From assembly GCF_018320785.1 (NCBI RefSeq), contig NC_054869.1, positions 43,923,789-43,987,788 of the forward strand: 64,000 nt of DNA. The letters are read 5' to 3'. How positions within the stretch are numbered: the first letter of the stretch is position 1; each line of letters starts with the position of its first letter. A model generated the notes under the pieces. That model did not search any database and was not told the DNA's origin. It saw only the letters and a program-made list of their open reading frames with translations. The translations under genes were made by a program, and so were the position numbers. Shown in pieces: positions 47,125 to 60,800 of the stretch. This DNA is from Cheilinus undulatus. Lineage: Eukaryota; Chordata; Actinopteri; Labriformes; Labridae.

Positions 47125-47205
47125 GCAGCTTTATTTTCATAGCACATTTTATTTGCAGAGTGGTTGCTTTACAAAGTTATACAACAAGATAAAACACAGA
47201 TTTAC
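47125..47205 (-). mobile_element. LINE/SINE 3'-end fragment
   Basis: CAGCTTTATTTTCATAGCAC, then TGCTTTACAAAGTTATACAA resembles, in reverse, the tail blocks of fish LINEs (TTTATATAGCAC ... AAAGTGCTTTACA). Short, approximate and only a weak class call. In kntc1 intron 45082-47618. Confidence 0.4.
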
Positions 47206-47618
47206 AAGTAGAAGGAATAGAGTGAGACTTTAAAATGGTTCAGTATCAGCAGCACAGACAAGATGATTAAAGCTCGTGTGTCCAAAGGCTGATTCAGAGT
47301 GCCGTTTCAAGGCATGATATATACGCCCTGATGACATTTTACATCACCCCTCTGTGTTTCAGAGGTATTAACAGTGGCGTTATAGAGGTGAGAGTGGGAT
47401 TGATAGAGCCAGCAGGGAACCCCAGTGCTCTGTGTGTGTTGTGTGTGTTTGACAGTGTGGAGCTGCATTTGTGCTGATCTCTCTTAGGCTCCCATAGTGC
47501 AATATGAATTAACACATGAGGACATCAGTATTATGCAGTTGTGAAATTAATGTGAATGTAAAGCACGGTTAATGGACTGAAATACATATTTAACTTTCTG
47601 TTGTTCTGTCTTCAAAAG

Positions 47619-50600
47619 CACAAGAAACACCAGATGGTCATAGCCCAGGTGATGGTGGAGGCTCTGAAGTACCTGCACATAATTCAAAAACGTAAGTGTT
47701 ATGTTTCCCTCCGGATGAACTCGGGATGCAACTTTTAACAAGGAGTTTGTGTTTAAGGGACTATATATCTGCAGGTTTTAGAGTGCTGTGTGACAGTGTC
47801 TGTATGGCTTGGTTGGATAATATTACTACATTTAGTTGCTGATTTTTGTCGCTTACTAGCATGTTAAATACAGATGCAAGTACAGAGAAGGCACATGCTT
47901 ATTGCTGCCTTTATTTTACTGAAAAGCTGTACTGGGATTTATTGGCATTAAATTTATTCAGCAACATAATGATACGTTTTTATTGTTACGAGCTCCAGGA
48001 CAAAATACTTAGTATTGAAAAGTTACAAGGAGTTTTAATCCTGTCTGACTTCAATCTGCAGCTCCTAACTCACTCCTGCATGCTGTAGCGTTAGGGTTTG
48101 TGGTTTCTTTCCACTCACTGGCCGCAAGAACTCAGAGCTTGATATATCTCTACTTTTTCTTCTCTAACCAACCCCTACTTGAATGTATGTAAATGGGCCT
48201 GCTGTATTTTAGAAAAGAAGAGTAAAAAGCTGTGTTGATTCTTGAGACTCAACTACGGGGGTTTTGCGTGGTCAGGAGAAAAACCCTCCTGTGATGACTC
48301 TGCATCCTCAAAAATACAACAAGAAATGGAAACAATTTAAACCCTGAGAGTGTGTGAGGTTACCCCAATGGTTCTAGTGACAACGTCCAACCAGAGGCTA
48401 AGGTATGCTTTTAAAAAAAACTTATTTTATTTTAAGCTCAGCAAAAATGTATCAAAAACACTCAAAAAGCCAGATTGATAATTAAGTTGTTAGACTTAAC
48501 AGATTACATGTAAAGATAAATTTCATCAATAGCAGAAATGGATTATGTGAAAATTTTTAAGTGATTACATGGATGAAAGATGATGTAAAAATTTATTCAA
48601 AAGCAAACATTGGTTTAAAATGAGTATCAAGGCAGCAATTATATAAAATGAGAAAAAGGAGAAAAAAGTAAAAAAGATCCAAAAATATGATCAAAAACTC
48701 TTAATGAGTTGAAACTAGAAAAAACAGCTTTGGGGTTAATTTTGTACTTCAGCCTGGGACATAGAATCTGTTTATTCTGATCGGCTGGCGCTGCCTTCAG
48801 TGAACAAAATAACAGTCAGGATTACATCGACTTCTACGTCATTTGACCGTAAACTTTCTAGTTTTTGGGTAGCACTTTTTGGCTTTTATTCATCTCTCAT
48901 TAGGACAGGGCTTTCCTTTCCACCGAGAGTAGCTAGAACCCTTCACTGGTTTGCTCGCTGATAAGAGTTATTACTTGATTATTGCTTAAGAAATAAAATA
49001 AAACATTTGTCTTGTTAAACCCAACTTAAGTTAAAAGTTCAAAATTCTTAAGATAACCACTGATAATTAAACAGAGATTTACACTGATTTTTTTAAATAA
49101 AATAATTTAATAACACCAGAATGTCAATTCTCTCAAGTATTTTGAGTGCTGTTCAGTCAGTATTACCACAGCAGTAGCCTAGGAGAGGTCTACAGGCTGC
49201 AACTAGTAGTGTAGGGAGCAGAGACGTAGAAAAAACAGACATGATTCTAATTCAGCATTGACCGTTTTGGTACATCTACCCTAAATGTGGTGCGTAGTGC
49301 TCTGAAATTTATTCACCAAATGAAAAATACACCTTTTCAGAAACCACTGTTTCTATTTCCCATTCCCTCACCCTGTTGTGACTTTTTCTTTGTTTGTGCA
49401 AGCAAAGGAATTTAAATTTAAACAAAGATAAAAACCTACAAACAAAATGCACTGGTGAGACAAATAAAAAACTGGGGGCACCCATCTAAGCATTGAAATC
49501 AAAACATTTACTAACTTTAGCCCCAAATTTCAAGCAGAGAAATGAGAAATAAACATCCCAGAGTGTTACCTAGTTTTATGTTCCCTGCAGATGATGCTCT
49601 GAAAAGCATGGAGTGTGAAAACAACCTCATCATGTTCAAGACGATCGCCCACCTACAGGTAAGTTCATATTTAGAATAGGGCTGTCATAATCATACTAGA
49701 AAGTTAAACTTTGATGTGAGATTAGTGAAAATAGAAAAATAAAGATACTTGTTTTTAAACCATGGCATTATAAATAGGAGTTCTTGGCACAGATTTTTGT
49801 TTACTTTTTTTTAATTACTAAAGAATTTCAAGTAAACTCCTACCAAATACATTGGCAATGTTTCTACAGCAAAAAGGCACCTGTGTTACCATGCAAATAA
49901 GACAGTGTCTTAAAAAACAGATAGAGACCAGTTGTAACATCAGCTTTCATATCAACAACCACACATAGTCCAGTTAAAGCCAATTTTAATGTACCGTTAC
50001 TCTGTCTCTCTTTCACTCTCAGCCCCACCCAACATTGAAATGATTAGATTTTTTCATTTTTGGTTATATTGTATTAAAAGTATTACAGATTTAAAGAACA
50101 TCAATTTAGAAAAAGTTTTAAGTGTTTTTCTTTGAATCCATGTCTTTAACCTTTAAGAGCTCTTCTATTTTTTATTTATTTATTTATTTATTTTTAATCC
50201 CAGGAGGACTTTGATGTTTTCTTCACCCCATCCAACTATGAGGATCCAAACATCCAAAAACAGATCCAGGAGCATCACATCACAGCTTATGAAAACACAC
50301 GGGGCCGCCACTCTTCTAAAGCAAAGGCTACAGCAACTCCAGTGGTGGCAAATGATCCTGATGGTAAAACCAAGACTATCTCCACAGAAGCTGGCTTACG
50401 TCGTTTGGGGAGGCAGCTGCAGCGCACCGAGCCGGAGCTATGGTCTGACCTGGCCCTGCGGGCTCTGAGAGTGGGCAAAGTTGACAAGGCTCTCAAAATC
50501 CTCAGGTCGGCATGTGCTCTTAAACTATTCAGTCATTGTTTAAAAATGTTTTACTCCAGCTCTCTGAAGTGATTTTTTTAATCTTTGTTCGCTTTCATGT

Positions 50601-53600
50601 CTTCAGTGAGCTGTATGAACATCATTATAACACCAGCACAGGAAAGGTTTTGTTTACAGCTGCAAAGACGTTGTGTCAGATGCTGGAGGCAGACGTTCCC
50701 ATGGTGCTTCCTGAAGACATGGACTTGCCCGCAGTCATCCACGATTTGGCTTGCCAGGCCATTACTGTGTGCCACTCTGGTAGGGAACATGTTGATTTTA
50801 AATTTATATTATTTTTGACACTTTGATTTTATCAAGTATTTGATTAACAGAAGGAAATAATCCAGACTGGCATCATCACTACTGTCCATCCACCCCCCAC
50901 CCCCGGAGTCAGTCTCAAAAGTCGGTAGTGGATTCAGGGTGCCCTGGATAAAAATTGTGGAAATATGTCTATGATGTGCAAATTCCCTAAGCATGCATAC
51001 ATCTGTACATTTTTTACTATTCTTTTCTGTGTAATGATGCACAGATTGTGAAAATCAGGGCTGATGGCAAGGGACCGATTTTTTTTTAATTGTACATAAA
51101 ACTTTTTATACAAACTTATTTCACAATGAAAGATACTGGCAACCACTTCCCTCATTTTGGACCTAAAAGTGTGACCAATTATGACTGGGTTTTGATGTCG
51201 GAATTATTTAGTTGTGTTATATTATAATCCCTTTTGAAAACCTTTTCTGCCAATTTTTGCTACTGCCATTTCTAACCCATTTGGCTGTGTTTTTTTTTTT
51301 TTTTTTTTTTTTCAGAATTTAAAACAACCAAAAAAAAAGACCTTATGAATAAATGTAAGGAAACTCATTTCCCAAAGGGACTTTGTCCTTCACCAAGAAC
51401 ACGAAAACATAAAAAACAAAGAAATCAACAGCCATACAAGACAGTACATGATAAATATGAAACAAAACTTATTTAAATACATTAATAAGCGTTGTGTGAT
51501 GACATGTAAGGGATACGTGGCTGAATGCTCTTTGACACAAAAGATGTGAGGGGTCTTTTTACCCGCATCTACTTAAAAGAGAAGAGCAAGGTTGTCAAAG
51601 TTTCAGTGCTTCACTATGTTTTCAATATCATAATATTATCTGTTGTTTTAAAGATGAATACTATAAGAAATGCGCAGCAAAGTAAAGATAGGTTTGTTTT
51701 ATTAGACAGATGCTTTGGAAAGGAAATAATCCACCAAAAGTTGTAGGCAAATTTCTGCATGTCACCACTGTTTGTGTGCTGCAATTGTTGATAACTGAAA
51801 AGAAGAAATGCACAGTACATAGTACCAAGGATTAATATTCCTGTTGAGACAGGTGTTCATATCTCTGAATATGCAGGAATGCATGATATTTTTGGCATTA
51901 TATTTGCTGATGATTTAGCTAGAAAAACCTGCCTATATCAGCTGTAAATATTGACTGTACGAACAAATAAGTTAGTGGAATTCTTACCTGGCAAAGACCT
52001 ACATCAGGTGAAGTCTTTTTGTTTTTTAAGATTGGAAATTTGTTAATTTGTCCATTCTCAAACTTTTTTTTAATGTTTTAAATACTGAAGTTTTAGGTCT
52101 GAACTACATTTAAATGCCGGTATCAATACCAATATCAGCTAAATTTAATTTCTAAATATCGGACTATTGGATATTGGCAAAAATCTTACATAGTGCATCC
52201 CTAACAATTGTCAAGCCACAGACTAAAGATGGTGCTCTGGTTGTGCTATGATCTTGTAAACTTAAAAGGGTTTTAAGGAATAATGCACATTACTTTACCA
52301 GAATAAATAAATAGTTAACTTTAGCTTTAGTTACTTTGTATCCCTGACCTCAATGTGATCATCCCTGTTACAGATTTGCTGCTGGACTGTCTGGAGCTCT
52401 GCAAGTGCACGCGGATGGCTATGGATGTGTATCATCAGTGTCAGCTATCAGACAACTACGGCTTTATAGCCAAAGTCAGTATCTTTTATTGTTCAATTCG
52501 CTGACTAAATTGTGCTTGATGAATTAAACCAGTCATTTCTCACTGATCAATTTGTTGGAACCTGAGTAATGTCTCCCTTAACTGACTAAATGCGCTTGTG
52601 TTTTTGACCTCACAGGACATGAGTTTAGAGGCAGAAAAAGATCCATATTCTCAGTGGACCTTTCAGGATGTTTTTAATGAGGACTGCATTGTTCTGGACC
52701 CTGTGTCTGTGCTTCCAGTCCAGTATGAAATAACCAACTGCCTTCTGCCCATTTCTCTGGGTAAGATACCCAAATCCATCATCTCTTTAGATCATAATTA
52801 ATGATTTTATCTCATAAAAGTTACTGCAACTGCTATGCTTTATTTCCCATCTTGCAGATACCAAACTATACCCTCTAGACTGCTCCTGTCTCTCACACTG
52901 CTCATTTGGAGATGGTATGTACATGCATATATTATTTTCCATGAATGGGATGTGATCATGAGAGCTGACCTTGTGTTTTTTCCCTGCAGGCTCAAACTAT
53001 CTGCGGCCCCTCCTGGGTCCCCTGGCGAACATGCTGCAGATGTTACAGGAGTGCAGTCAGCTGGAGCTGGCCCTCAGGGTGCTTGTCAACTCATACGGCA
53101 GCTGCCTGCAGCACGTTACCTCCAATGTTATGGACATGAAGCTTAGTGTACAGGTAGAGCTTCAGAGTATCAAGCGGGGCTTTTAGCACCCCTGCCACGA
53201 TTTATGGTGTCAATTTAGATATGTGATATTTTACTACAAACTCTTCTTTCAGCTTCATGATTCCCAGGAGCTTAAGAAGTACAATGTATGCTTGAATAAT
53301 CTTCAAAAAACAACCAGTTCATCTCTGAATGCCGTTGCTGTGGCTCTCTTAAATAAGGTAAGTCCAATGTTGATAAAGAGCAGAAACAAAGTCCTGTGTT
53401 TTATAATATTTTTAGATAACTGTGTCTCTATTTAACATGGGCGGCAGGTGTTCAACTGGAGGGTGGTTGATTGTGATTTGGCTATTGGACTTTGTACGCT
53501 CCTCTCCAAAGCAGAAGTCTTCAAGTTACTGTGGAAAGTAATTGACAACACCTGGCAAAACTACGACAAGATTTTGGTAGGCCTTTTTTTCTTACATTTC

Positions 53601-56600
53601 AAACATTCATAAAATCTGGTATATAAGCCTCACTTTTTAATAAGTATGATTTTCCATCTAAAAAGTTGGCTGCAGCCTATGTACCAGGCACCTTGTATAC
53701 CAGAATAAAGTGTAAGATGTCATACTGTGTGCAGCCACTTCATCTTCACCACATGCTCGAATACATAACCACACAAACCATGCTGGCAGGGCTCACCACA
53801 TTTTTTAACCTCTATAGCCCCTTGTCAGGTCATAACCATGCATTTAAAGGCAATAGAGAGTATACAGTCAAGTAAAGAAACACTGTTCAACACTGGTTTG
53901 GCTGATAACACTCCTCAGTAAGGACAAGTGACAAGCTGGGGGAAGAGTAACTGCAGAGCAGTCACCACAGCCTGAGAGTTCAACTATCATACTGTAGCTG
54001 GTAAATGTATGAACTCCAAAATAGATGGTACAAAAAGAGTGACACAACTGAATAGAATCTGCAAGATGTGAACCCTGCCAAATAAAATAGAAATTGTAAT
54101 GCGAGAGAACGGTTTAAAACTTTTTCCCCTTAGTTAATTTAAAAAAACGACTGCAGCGTAGTGTATCTGGAAAGTATTCACAGTGCTTTGCTTTTTCCAC
54201 ATTTTTATGCAGGCTTACTTTAAAATAAACAAAAATATAGCATGTACCTAAGTATTCACAGCCTTTACTCAGTACTTAGTCAAAGCACCTTTGGCAGTAA
54301 TTAGAGCAAGTCTTTTTGAGTATGATGCTACAAGCTCTGCACACCTATTTTAGGGCAGGTTCTTCCATTCTTCTTTGCAGAACTTCTCAAGCTCCATCAG
54401 GTTGTTTGGGGAGGGTTGGTGCACAGACATTTTCAGATTTCTCCAGGGATAGTCAATCGGGTTCAAATCTGGGCACTCAAGGACATTCACAGAGTTGTCC
54501 CAAAGTCACTCCTTTGTTGTCTTGGCTGTGTGCTTAGGGTTGTTGTTCTGTTGGAAGATGAACCTTTGCCCAGTCCAGAGTGCTCTGGAGTAACTTCTCA
54601 TCCACAGGTTCTTGGTCACCTCCCTGGCTAAGGCCCTTCTGCCCCGATTGCTCAGATTGGCCGGGTGTAGGAGGAGTCCTGGTGGTTCCAAATTTATTGG
54701 AACCTTTAATGCTGCAGGGCATACTGATGTACATGTGTTTTTTTGGGGGGTTTTTTGGTTTTTTATTTTAGATATATTTTCAAAAGTTTAAAAAAAAAAA
54801 ACTTTTTTTAACTTTGCCATTATGGGGTATTGAGTGTTGAATTTTGAGGAAAAAAATGAATTTAATCCATTATGGAATATGTTTGTAACATAAGAAAATA
54901 TGGAAAAAGTGAAGCCCTGTGAATACTAGTACACACATAATATCTCTGTTCAGTTCATAAAACCCTAATTTGACTAATTTCAGGCAGTGGCAAGGATTGG
55001 GGCCAATCTTTGCAGCCTGTACAAAGAGGCAGAAGAACAAGAGAAGTTCCTCTCCGTCATCACTGATGCTGAGTGGGGCATCAAGCTTGGAAAGCTGGAG
55101 GTATGTGGATGAAAAAAACTCTAAATTTCTGTCTCTTGACTTAAAGCAACTTTATATTTGGGGCCTCAAACCAAACTTTAACTGACATGAATCCTCGATT
55201 TTAGAATTGAGAATAATACATGGCGAGCTAAACATTAAAACTTCAGAAAATCTAAAGCAGCTTCTTATTGATGGGTTTAAAATAAAAAAATGGCTTTCAA
55301 TTGATTTAGAATTTTGATTGTGATTAATTTCAGAAGTTAGTAGTTAATTATGTTTAATTGCATCCTTTGTATTGCATTTTAAAATTTGACCTTTTTTTTT
55401 TACTGAAAACAGTTTTTTCATTTTGGATCTTTCTACTGTCTTCAATAAGAGTAACTGACTGTCAGACCTGCTTTTATAGGCAGATTGAATATTAAGTTAA
55501 TTTAACCAGTGAAAAAGGAACTTTGTCTGGATCTCAAAGAAAATCAGAAAACAGTAAAAAGGTAAATGTTTTATAACAAGGTGAAGATGACTTTTGACTT
55601 GTCCACTGAGCTGTCTGTGAGTTTTTAAAGTGAAATGAGACGTTAAGGAGCAGTGGTGGATTTATTTTACATCACTGTGGCTGCAGGGAGACACTAACTT
55701 AGCTGTACCAAAGTGTGCTCAAAGGGACAATAAATCATGAGATCAATCGCAATTTCAAAAATTGTTGCACTAATTGGGGACTTTATTTAATCATGATTTA
55801 TGATTAATCTTGAGAGCCCTAGTCCAAAATTAGAAAAAATAACACAATTTAAACTGAGAACAAAGTTCACCCCAGCTGCTTTCCACTTTTTAGTGCAAAA
55901 GGGCTGAAATTGTGAACGATGGATTTTATATGATTTATGATAGTAACTGCACCAAAATGTTAGAATCACAGTAGTGCAGTTGAGAAATCTTAAATCAAAC
56001 TAAAAGGACAATTCAGATCCACAGTCAACCAAGTCATTAAGACCAAGTTGTCCAAACTTAAAGTGAATAAGTGTGTTTGTTTCCTAAATATGCTTCACTC
56101 TTCATGCTCTCATGAACCACTAAACTGAAGGAAACTTGTTCATATCCAAAGCCATTAAGTTTTCAAGTAGTTGACTCCAGATGGTTTATCTCATTAACTA
56201 TGTCTGTTCATGCTTTGCTCCAGATATCCATCCAGCCAGTTTTCCGTCAGCGGCCTGAGATGAAGAGAAGTCTGATCCCAGATTTAGTGAAAAACAAGAA
56301 GATCACACCAGACATCATCCTTCAGTACTGCAGGTAAGCCACTAACTCTAAACTATTAAAATCTTTTAAAAATCTCTCTCAACAAGAAAACACATCAGTC
56401 TTCTGCTTCTATCTGCAGCACCTTTGGTCTGGACCGTGACAGTGTGATCAACCAGTACATTACCACCTTACTGCTGCTACAGGAGGATGAGGAGGGTGGT
56501 GGTGACTCGAGCACAGGCAGAGAGGAGTCACAGCCTTTATGTCATGCAGATGCACTGGAGCGAGTCCTGCAGATTATCCCTGTGTTGCACAGCACAAGCG

Positions 56601-57432
56601 AGCTCACGGACAGTCTATGTGCTGCCGTATTCAAGGTTTGTTTACAAAATAAATGTGGGGAAAATGTTTAATTGTTACATTAGGGCTTAGTTTTGAAGGT
56701 TTTGAATGACAGCCAAATCTGACAACTTCTGACAGTTCAAGGTAATGGTAGTAGGAATTTGATCTCATCGCACTGTCAGTGTACAAAATATGTTTTTCTT
56801 TTGCATTTATTAAATGAATCTTTCTTGCAAACAAATTGGCATCCTCGTGTTCCTGGTAAAAGCCATTCACCTTTCTCAGTGCCTGCCCACTCTATCTTAT
56901 CTGAATACTTGGCACTCGCAACCACTTCAGTCATGATTAAAGTATTAATAAATATTTAAATTAGCAAAATAGCAAAACATATAGATGCATCTAAAAAGAA
57001 TAGAATATCATAGAGTTCTTCATAAGGTATCATTGAGTTCTTTGTTGAAACAATGTTTTTGCCCTTATCCCGACCAGATTCCGCAAGAGTCTAATCATCA
57101 CGTGTTTTGTTGCTCCGATTGGCCTGTAAAGATGTGATAGACAGAACATTCATCCAATCACCTTCCGAGTTTTTTTTTTTTCAAAGGCTCTGCCCTTTCC
57201 CAAACACAGTCTATGGGAGATTTCCAGATGGACGTGTGAAACGAATCCATCTGGCATGTCAGGTTACTTCGTTTGTGATTCTGTTCAAAATATTAAGAAG
57301 TTTGACTGTTGTCCTAACGTGCAAAATGCCCTCATCATACAGCTCAGTCCTTACAACTACGAGAGGATTGAAGTAGTGCTGAAGATCATCCAGGCTGCAG
57401 ACGAGAACGTGACAAGCTTTTCTATCAGCCAG
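47619..57432 (+). CDS. kntc1: Kinetochore-associated protein 1 (Rod), exons 30-43: helical solenoid, middle part
   Basis: Codons 926-1542. Exons: 47619-47691, 49591-49658, 50204-50505, 50607-50779, 52374-52474, 52616-52760, 52858-52914, 52990-53153, 53253-53357, 53448-53576, 54984-55100, 56224-56333, 56419-56635, 57343-57432. Phases agree throughout. Human-like segments: LRRLGRQLQRTEPELWSDLA, TLCQMLEADVPMVLPEDMDL, LLDCLELCKCTRMAMDVYHQ, SFGD then YLRPLLGPLANML, WQNYDKIL, WGIKLGKLE and PYNYERIEVVLKIIQAADEN. The largest exon (302 nt) opens with a linker rich in Lys, Thr and Ala that is poorly conserved. Exon 47619 has an AAAAG acceptor, weaker than its neighbours. No stop or frameshift. Confidence 0.95.
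47692..49590. other. Large kntc1 intron, nothing recognised
   Basis: A 1.9-kb A/T-rich intron between exons 30 and 31. I see no repeat family, RNA gene or supported frame. Confidence 0.5.
51874..52203. mobile_element. hAT-like MITE
   Basis: Left end CAGGAATGCATGATATTTTT, right end ATCTTACATAGTGCATCCCTA; the outer bases pair imperfectly (GGAATGCA with TGCATCCC). The right half contains GGTATCAATACCAATATCAG, also seen in the 20458 copy in reverse. In kntc1 intron 50780-52373. Confidence 0.55.
54163..54931 (-). mobile_element. Tc1-like relic with terminal repeats and mutated catalytic Asp
   Basis: Left end GTATTCACAGTGCTTTGC-TTTTTCC and the reverse complement of the right end, GTATTCACAGGGCTTCAC-TTTTTCC, are matching terminal repeats. 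On the minus strand, transposase fragments are readable: FIFQQNNNPKHTAKTTKEWL, where active relatives have QQDNDPKHT, followed in another frame by PDLNPIDYPW. The catalytic Asp positions are therefore changed, and the frame is broken. In kntc1 intron 53577-54983. Confidence 0.8.
55310..55822. mobile_element. Possible hAT-like MITE (GATTAAT-rich)
   Basis: The left part has TTTTGATTGTGATTAATTTC and the right part has AATCATGATTTATGATTAATC followed by GAGAGCCCTAG, an end type seen in fish hAT MITEs with ATTAAT-rich arms. The left terminus is not clear. In kntc1 intron 55101-56223. Confidence 0.4.
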
Positions 57433-57867
57433 GTAAAAAACAGACACGTTGGAACGTTTACATACTTTGACATAATAAACCATATTCATATCAGGGAAGT
57501 AATCCCTTTTTTGCAAGTATCTTCAAGAAATGACGTTTGTTGAACTCTGGACAAATTTTAGTTTGATAATTAAGAGCTTTTTGGAAACTTTTTATTATCA
57601 GTAATCCCCACAAACAAAACAAAGTATTTTTCCTGTATTTTCCCTCTGTTGTCTCTCACTTTCATGCTTTTGATCACTGTCATTTTCACACTTAATCATT
57701 GTGTTTAGTTCTTATTATCCTATAACAGAACTGAAGGGTTGCAGAACAAATGTATTCTCTTTTATCCAAATACTTTGTAACAAACACATATGTCCAAAAG
57801 GCATAAAAAAGAAGAATGAAAAGAAATTAATTGCACAGATAAGCAACAAGTAACTTCTCATCCACAG

Positions 57868-60800
57868 GCGATGGGACTCCTTCAGCACCTGAAGTCCTAC
57901 AAGCGAGTCTCTCCCCCGTCAGACTTGGAAAGCACATATCTCCTGGAAAACAGCCTGCTGCCAAACCCTCTGTCCACCAGCAGGCTGCCCTTCCACCTGC
58001 TCATGCAGACCAAACATTACTGGAAGATTATCTGTAAGTTAGATGCTCTAGATTGTTTTATATAAATGCTGCAAAAAAGCTCAAGCTACAGTAGATCTTT
58101 AGATTATGTCAGGTCTTTTTTACTTAGATCTATTAAATCAAGTGACAAAAACACACAAATAGGATAATTTAGTAGTAAAGATGAACAAAGAAATGATTCA
58201 AATGTTTTTGAAACTTTGCCTACGTCATCACAGGTTAACGCTAACCAATATTTTTCTCTGTTTAGCTCCTGAACTTAGTGAGGAGACTTTCCCCACACTT
58301 CTTCTTATCAGCAAACTGATGAAGGTAAAGTACCTTAAAATAATAATAAAAGGCGCCCTACTTTTTATGTCTCTAAACTGTTACATATTCTATTAAAACC
58401 TCACTGTTTCATTCCAGGTGAGCCTTGACAAGCTGTACATGTCTGCTGCGAACCACATCTTTGAGAAGAAGATGAAGCCCTTACTCCTGGAGCAGAGGAA
58501 GAAGGGTCAGGGTCATGGGTACAATAAGGAGACCTTCAAGGTGGCTAAGGCCATGATGAAGTACATCCACTGCATCCAGAGCCCAGAGTGGGCTGCTGCC
58601 ACCGCACACAAGATCACCCAGGAGTTGCCAGCAGGTCTGACCTGCATTAGACTCAACCGCTACACTTTAGATCTTTGCTTCTATACTGAATGTTCCCTCT
58701 TTTCTACAGGCTATGAGAAGACACAGTCACTGAAGTTCTGTTTGGCTCTGGGAGATGCATGGCTGAAGGATCCAAACCTTGAGGTCAGAATATAGGATTC
58801 ACCTTAATAAATCAAACAAAACTATCTCAAAAATCTAAATGTGATTTGGTTATCTTTAACTTCCTGAGCAGGAAGCAGCGAGGGCCAGAGGAGAGACTTT
58901 CCTGTCCAAGCTGAAGCTACAGTTTCAGCGCTCAGCTACTGAGAATACCTTGATCAGCAGCCAGCTCAACAGCCCTGAAAATCTGAAACTGACCGGGCTG
59001 CCTGCGCGGCTCATAGTGGCTTTGTATGAGCACAGCAGTGTGGAGCAGCAGTACAGAGACACAGGAGGTCAAACCTATCCAGGTAAGGACATTTTCATCC
59101 TAGACTTTATAAAACATGGATGTAAGCTCACCTACATCACCCACTGGTTTCTAAAACGTGTTATGGAGCTCAGTGGTAGTATCAGTATCAAAGAAATGCT
59201 ACCTTAACCATTTTTTCGATCAATTTAGAAACAAACAAAATAAAGCTGAGGCTAAAAAAAGGCGCATCTATAAATATTCCATTAAAATCTAAAATGATAT
59301 TGCTGCATATACATCTGTCAAATCTCAAGAAGAATAAAAATTCATAGACTTTTCTTATACAAATGACAGCTATCAACTAATAAAGGTGCTTGGATTAAAA
59401 GTATGGTGGACTGTATGTCAATGGAGAGAGTAACATATATCCTGGAAAATAAATTAAAGGTTTATGAGGAAATATGTAGATCATTTGAGGACTTAATAAA
59501 AAATGCAGAGAGGGACTAAAGAACAAGATAGTTAAAGAAATATAGTGATAAACCCAAGAACAGGCAAGAGGCAGGATTTGAATCTTTATGCTATGGCTTA
59601 TACATGACATATGTTTTTTGTGTGTATATGTGTACAGTTACTATCTGTTTTGCAAATTAGCATTTAAAAGAGAATATCTAATGTTATGTCTGAAAGAGGA
59701 TAGGTGAGGTGGATGGTGAATGTTTTAATTTGTTTGTTAATAATAAAACAAACTACACTCTACTGTCTGTAAATTTATTGTGAATTATGCTACAAAAAAA
59801 CTAAACTGCTGGCAAAAAGTGATTGCTTCCCCAACATGTTTATGGTTTATTATGTCAAAATCGACAGTGTGCCTAAATAACAAGGAACTACACAACTGTA
59901 AATGTACCAGCATGTCTAGTTTTTACTAGTATCATATTTTGCTCTGTTGAACAACATAATTGTGTGATGTATTCTTATGTTAACAATGCTGGAAGCTGCT
60001 AATGGGATTATTTATCTTCTGTGCAGACATACATGCAGTGGTGAAGGAAATTGCCTCCATCAACAGCGTGGACCTCCTAAAGATCCGAAACATGATGCTA
60101 GAAAAGTGGATCTGCAAAACAGGACCTGCTGTCACTAAAGTATGTTACTGCTCTTTTTTTGATTCACAGTTTACTGATTTTGAATTAACCGAACCAACAG
60201 GCTTGAGCAGTGAAAACACACTGTAACATACCACATACCACACACACACACACACACACACAAAATCAAGTAAAAGCTTTACCCATAAAAGCATATATGA
60301 TATAAATAAAATGTATGTATAAAGGGGATATCTCAACTACGACTTAACAGTGATGCACAGACAGCTTAAATAATGCTTCTTCTTTCCCTAAAAAGGCTAC
60401 TTTACAATGTCTCTCAGTTATTCAGACAGTTATGTAGTTCTCAATTGTTTATCACATGAGCTGTTAACATCAGAGGACATTAAAAATAAATGGTAATGCC
60501 CACATTTTAAATTGTAGTCCTCCACCCTATCCAAGAGTCTATAGGATAACCGTTCTAAGGCAGCCGGATGGCCTAGAGATGTATACCAGTAGGATGGAGC
60601 TGGCACAGAGGAAGTTTTTCACTCCCTCACTAGAATTTTCCTCCCTAGCATAAGGGCGGTCTTAGTCCAGCCTGCAAGTGGTGGAGTTAACTTTTTCAAA
60701 GCAGAGGGGTCTCCCAAAATAAACAGACTAGAGGTGAAGGGGATGTCTTAGCCAATAATTTCCCCTATGGTGATATGTATCCCTGACCAAAACTCACTGA

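Noticed and set aside
57107..57376. Open frames upstream of kntc1 exon 57343 as an exon extension
   Set aside because: The acceptor at 57342 and the phase-0 junction with the human-like sequence fix the exon start; the upstream sequence has no homology.
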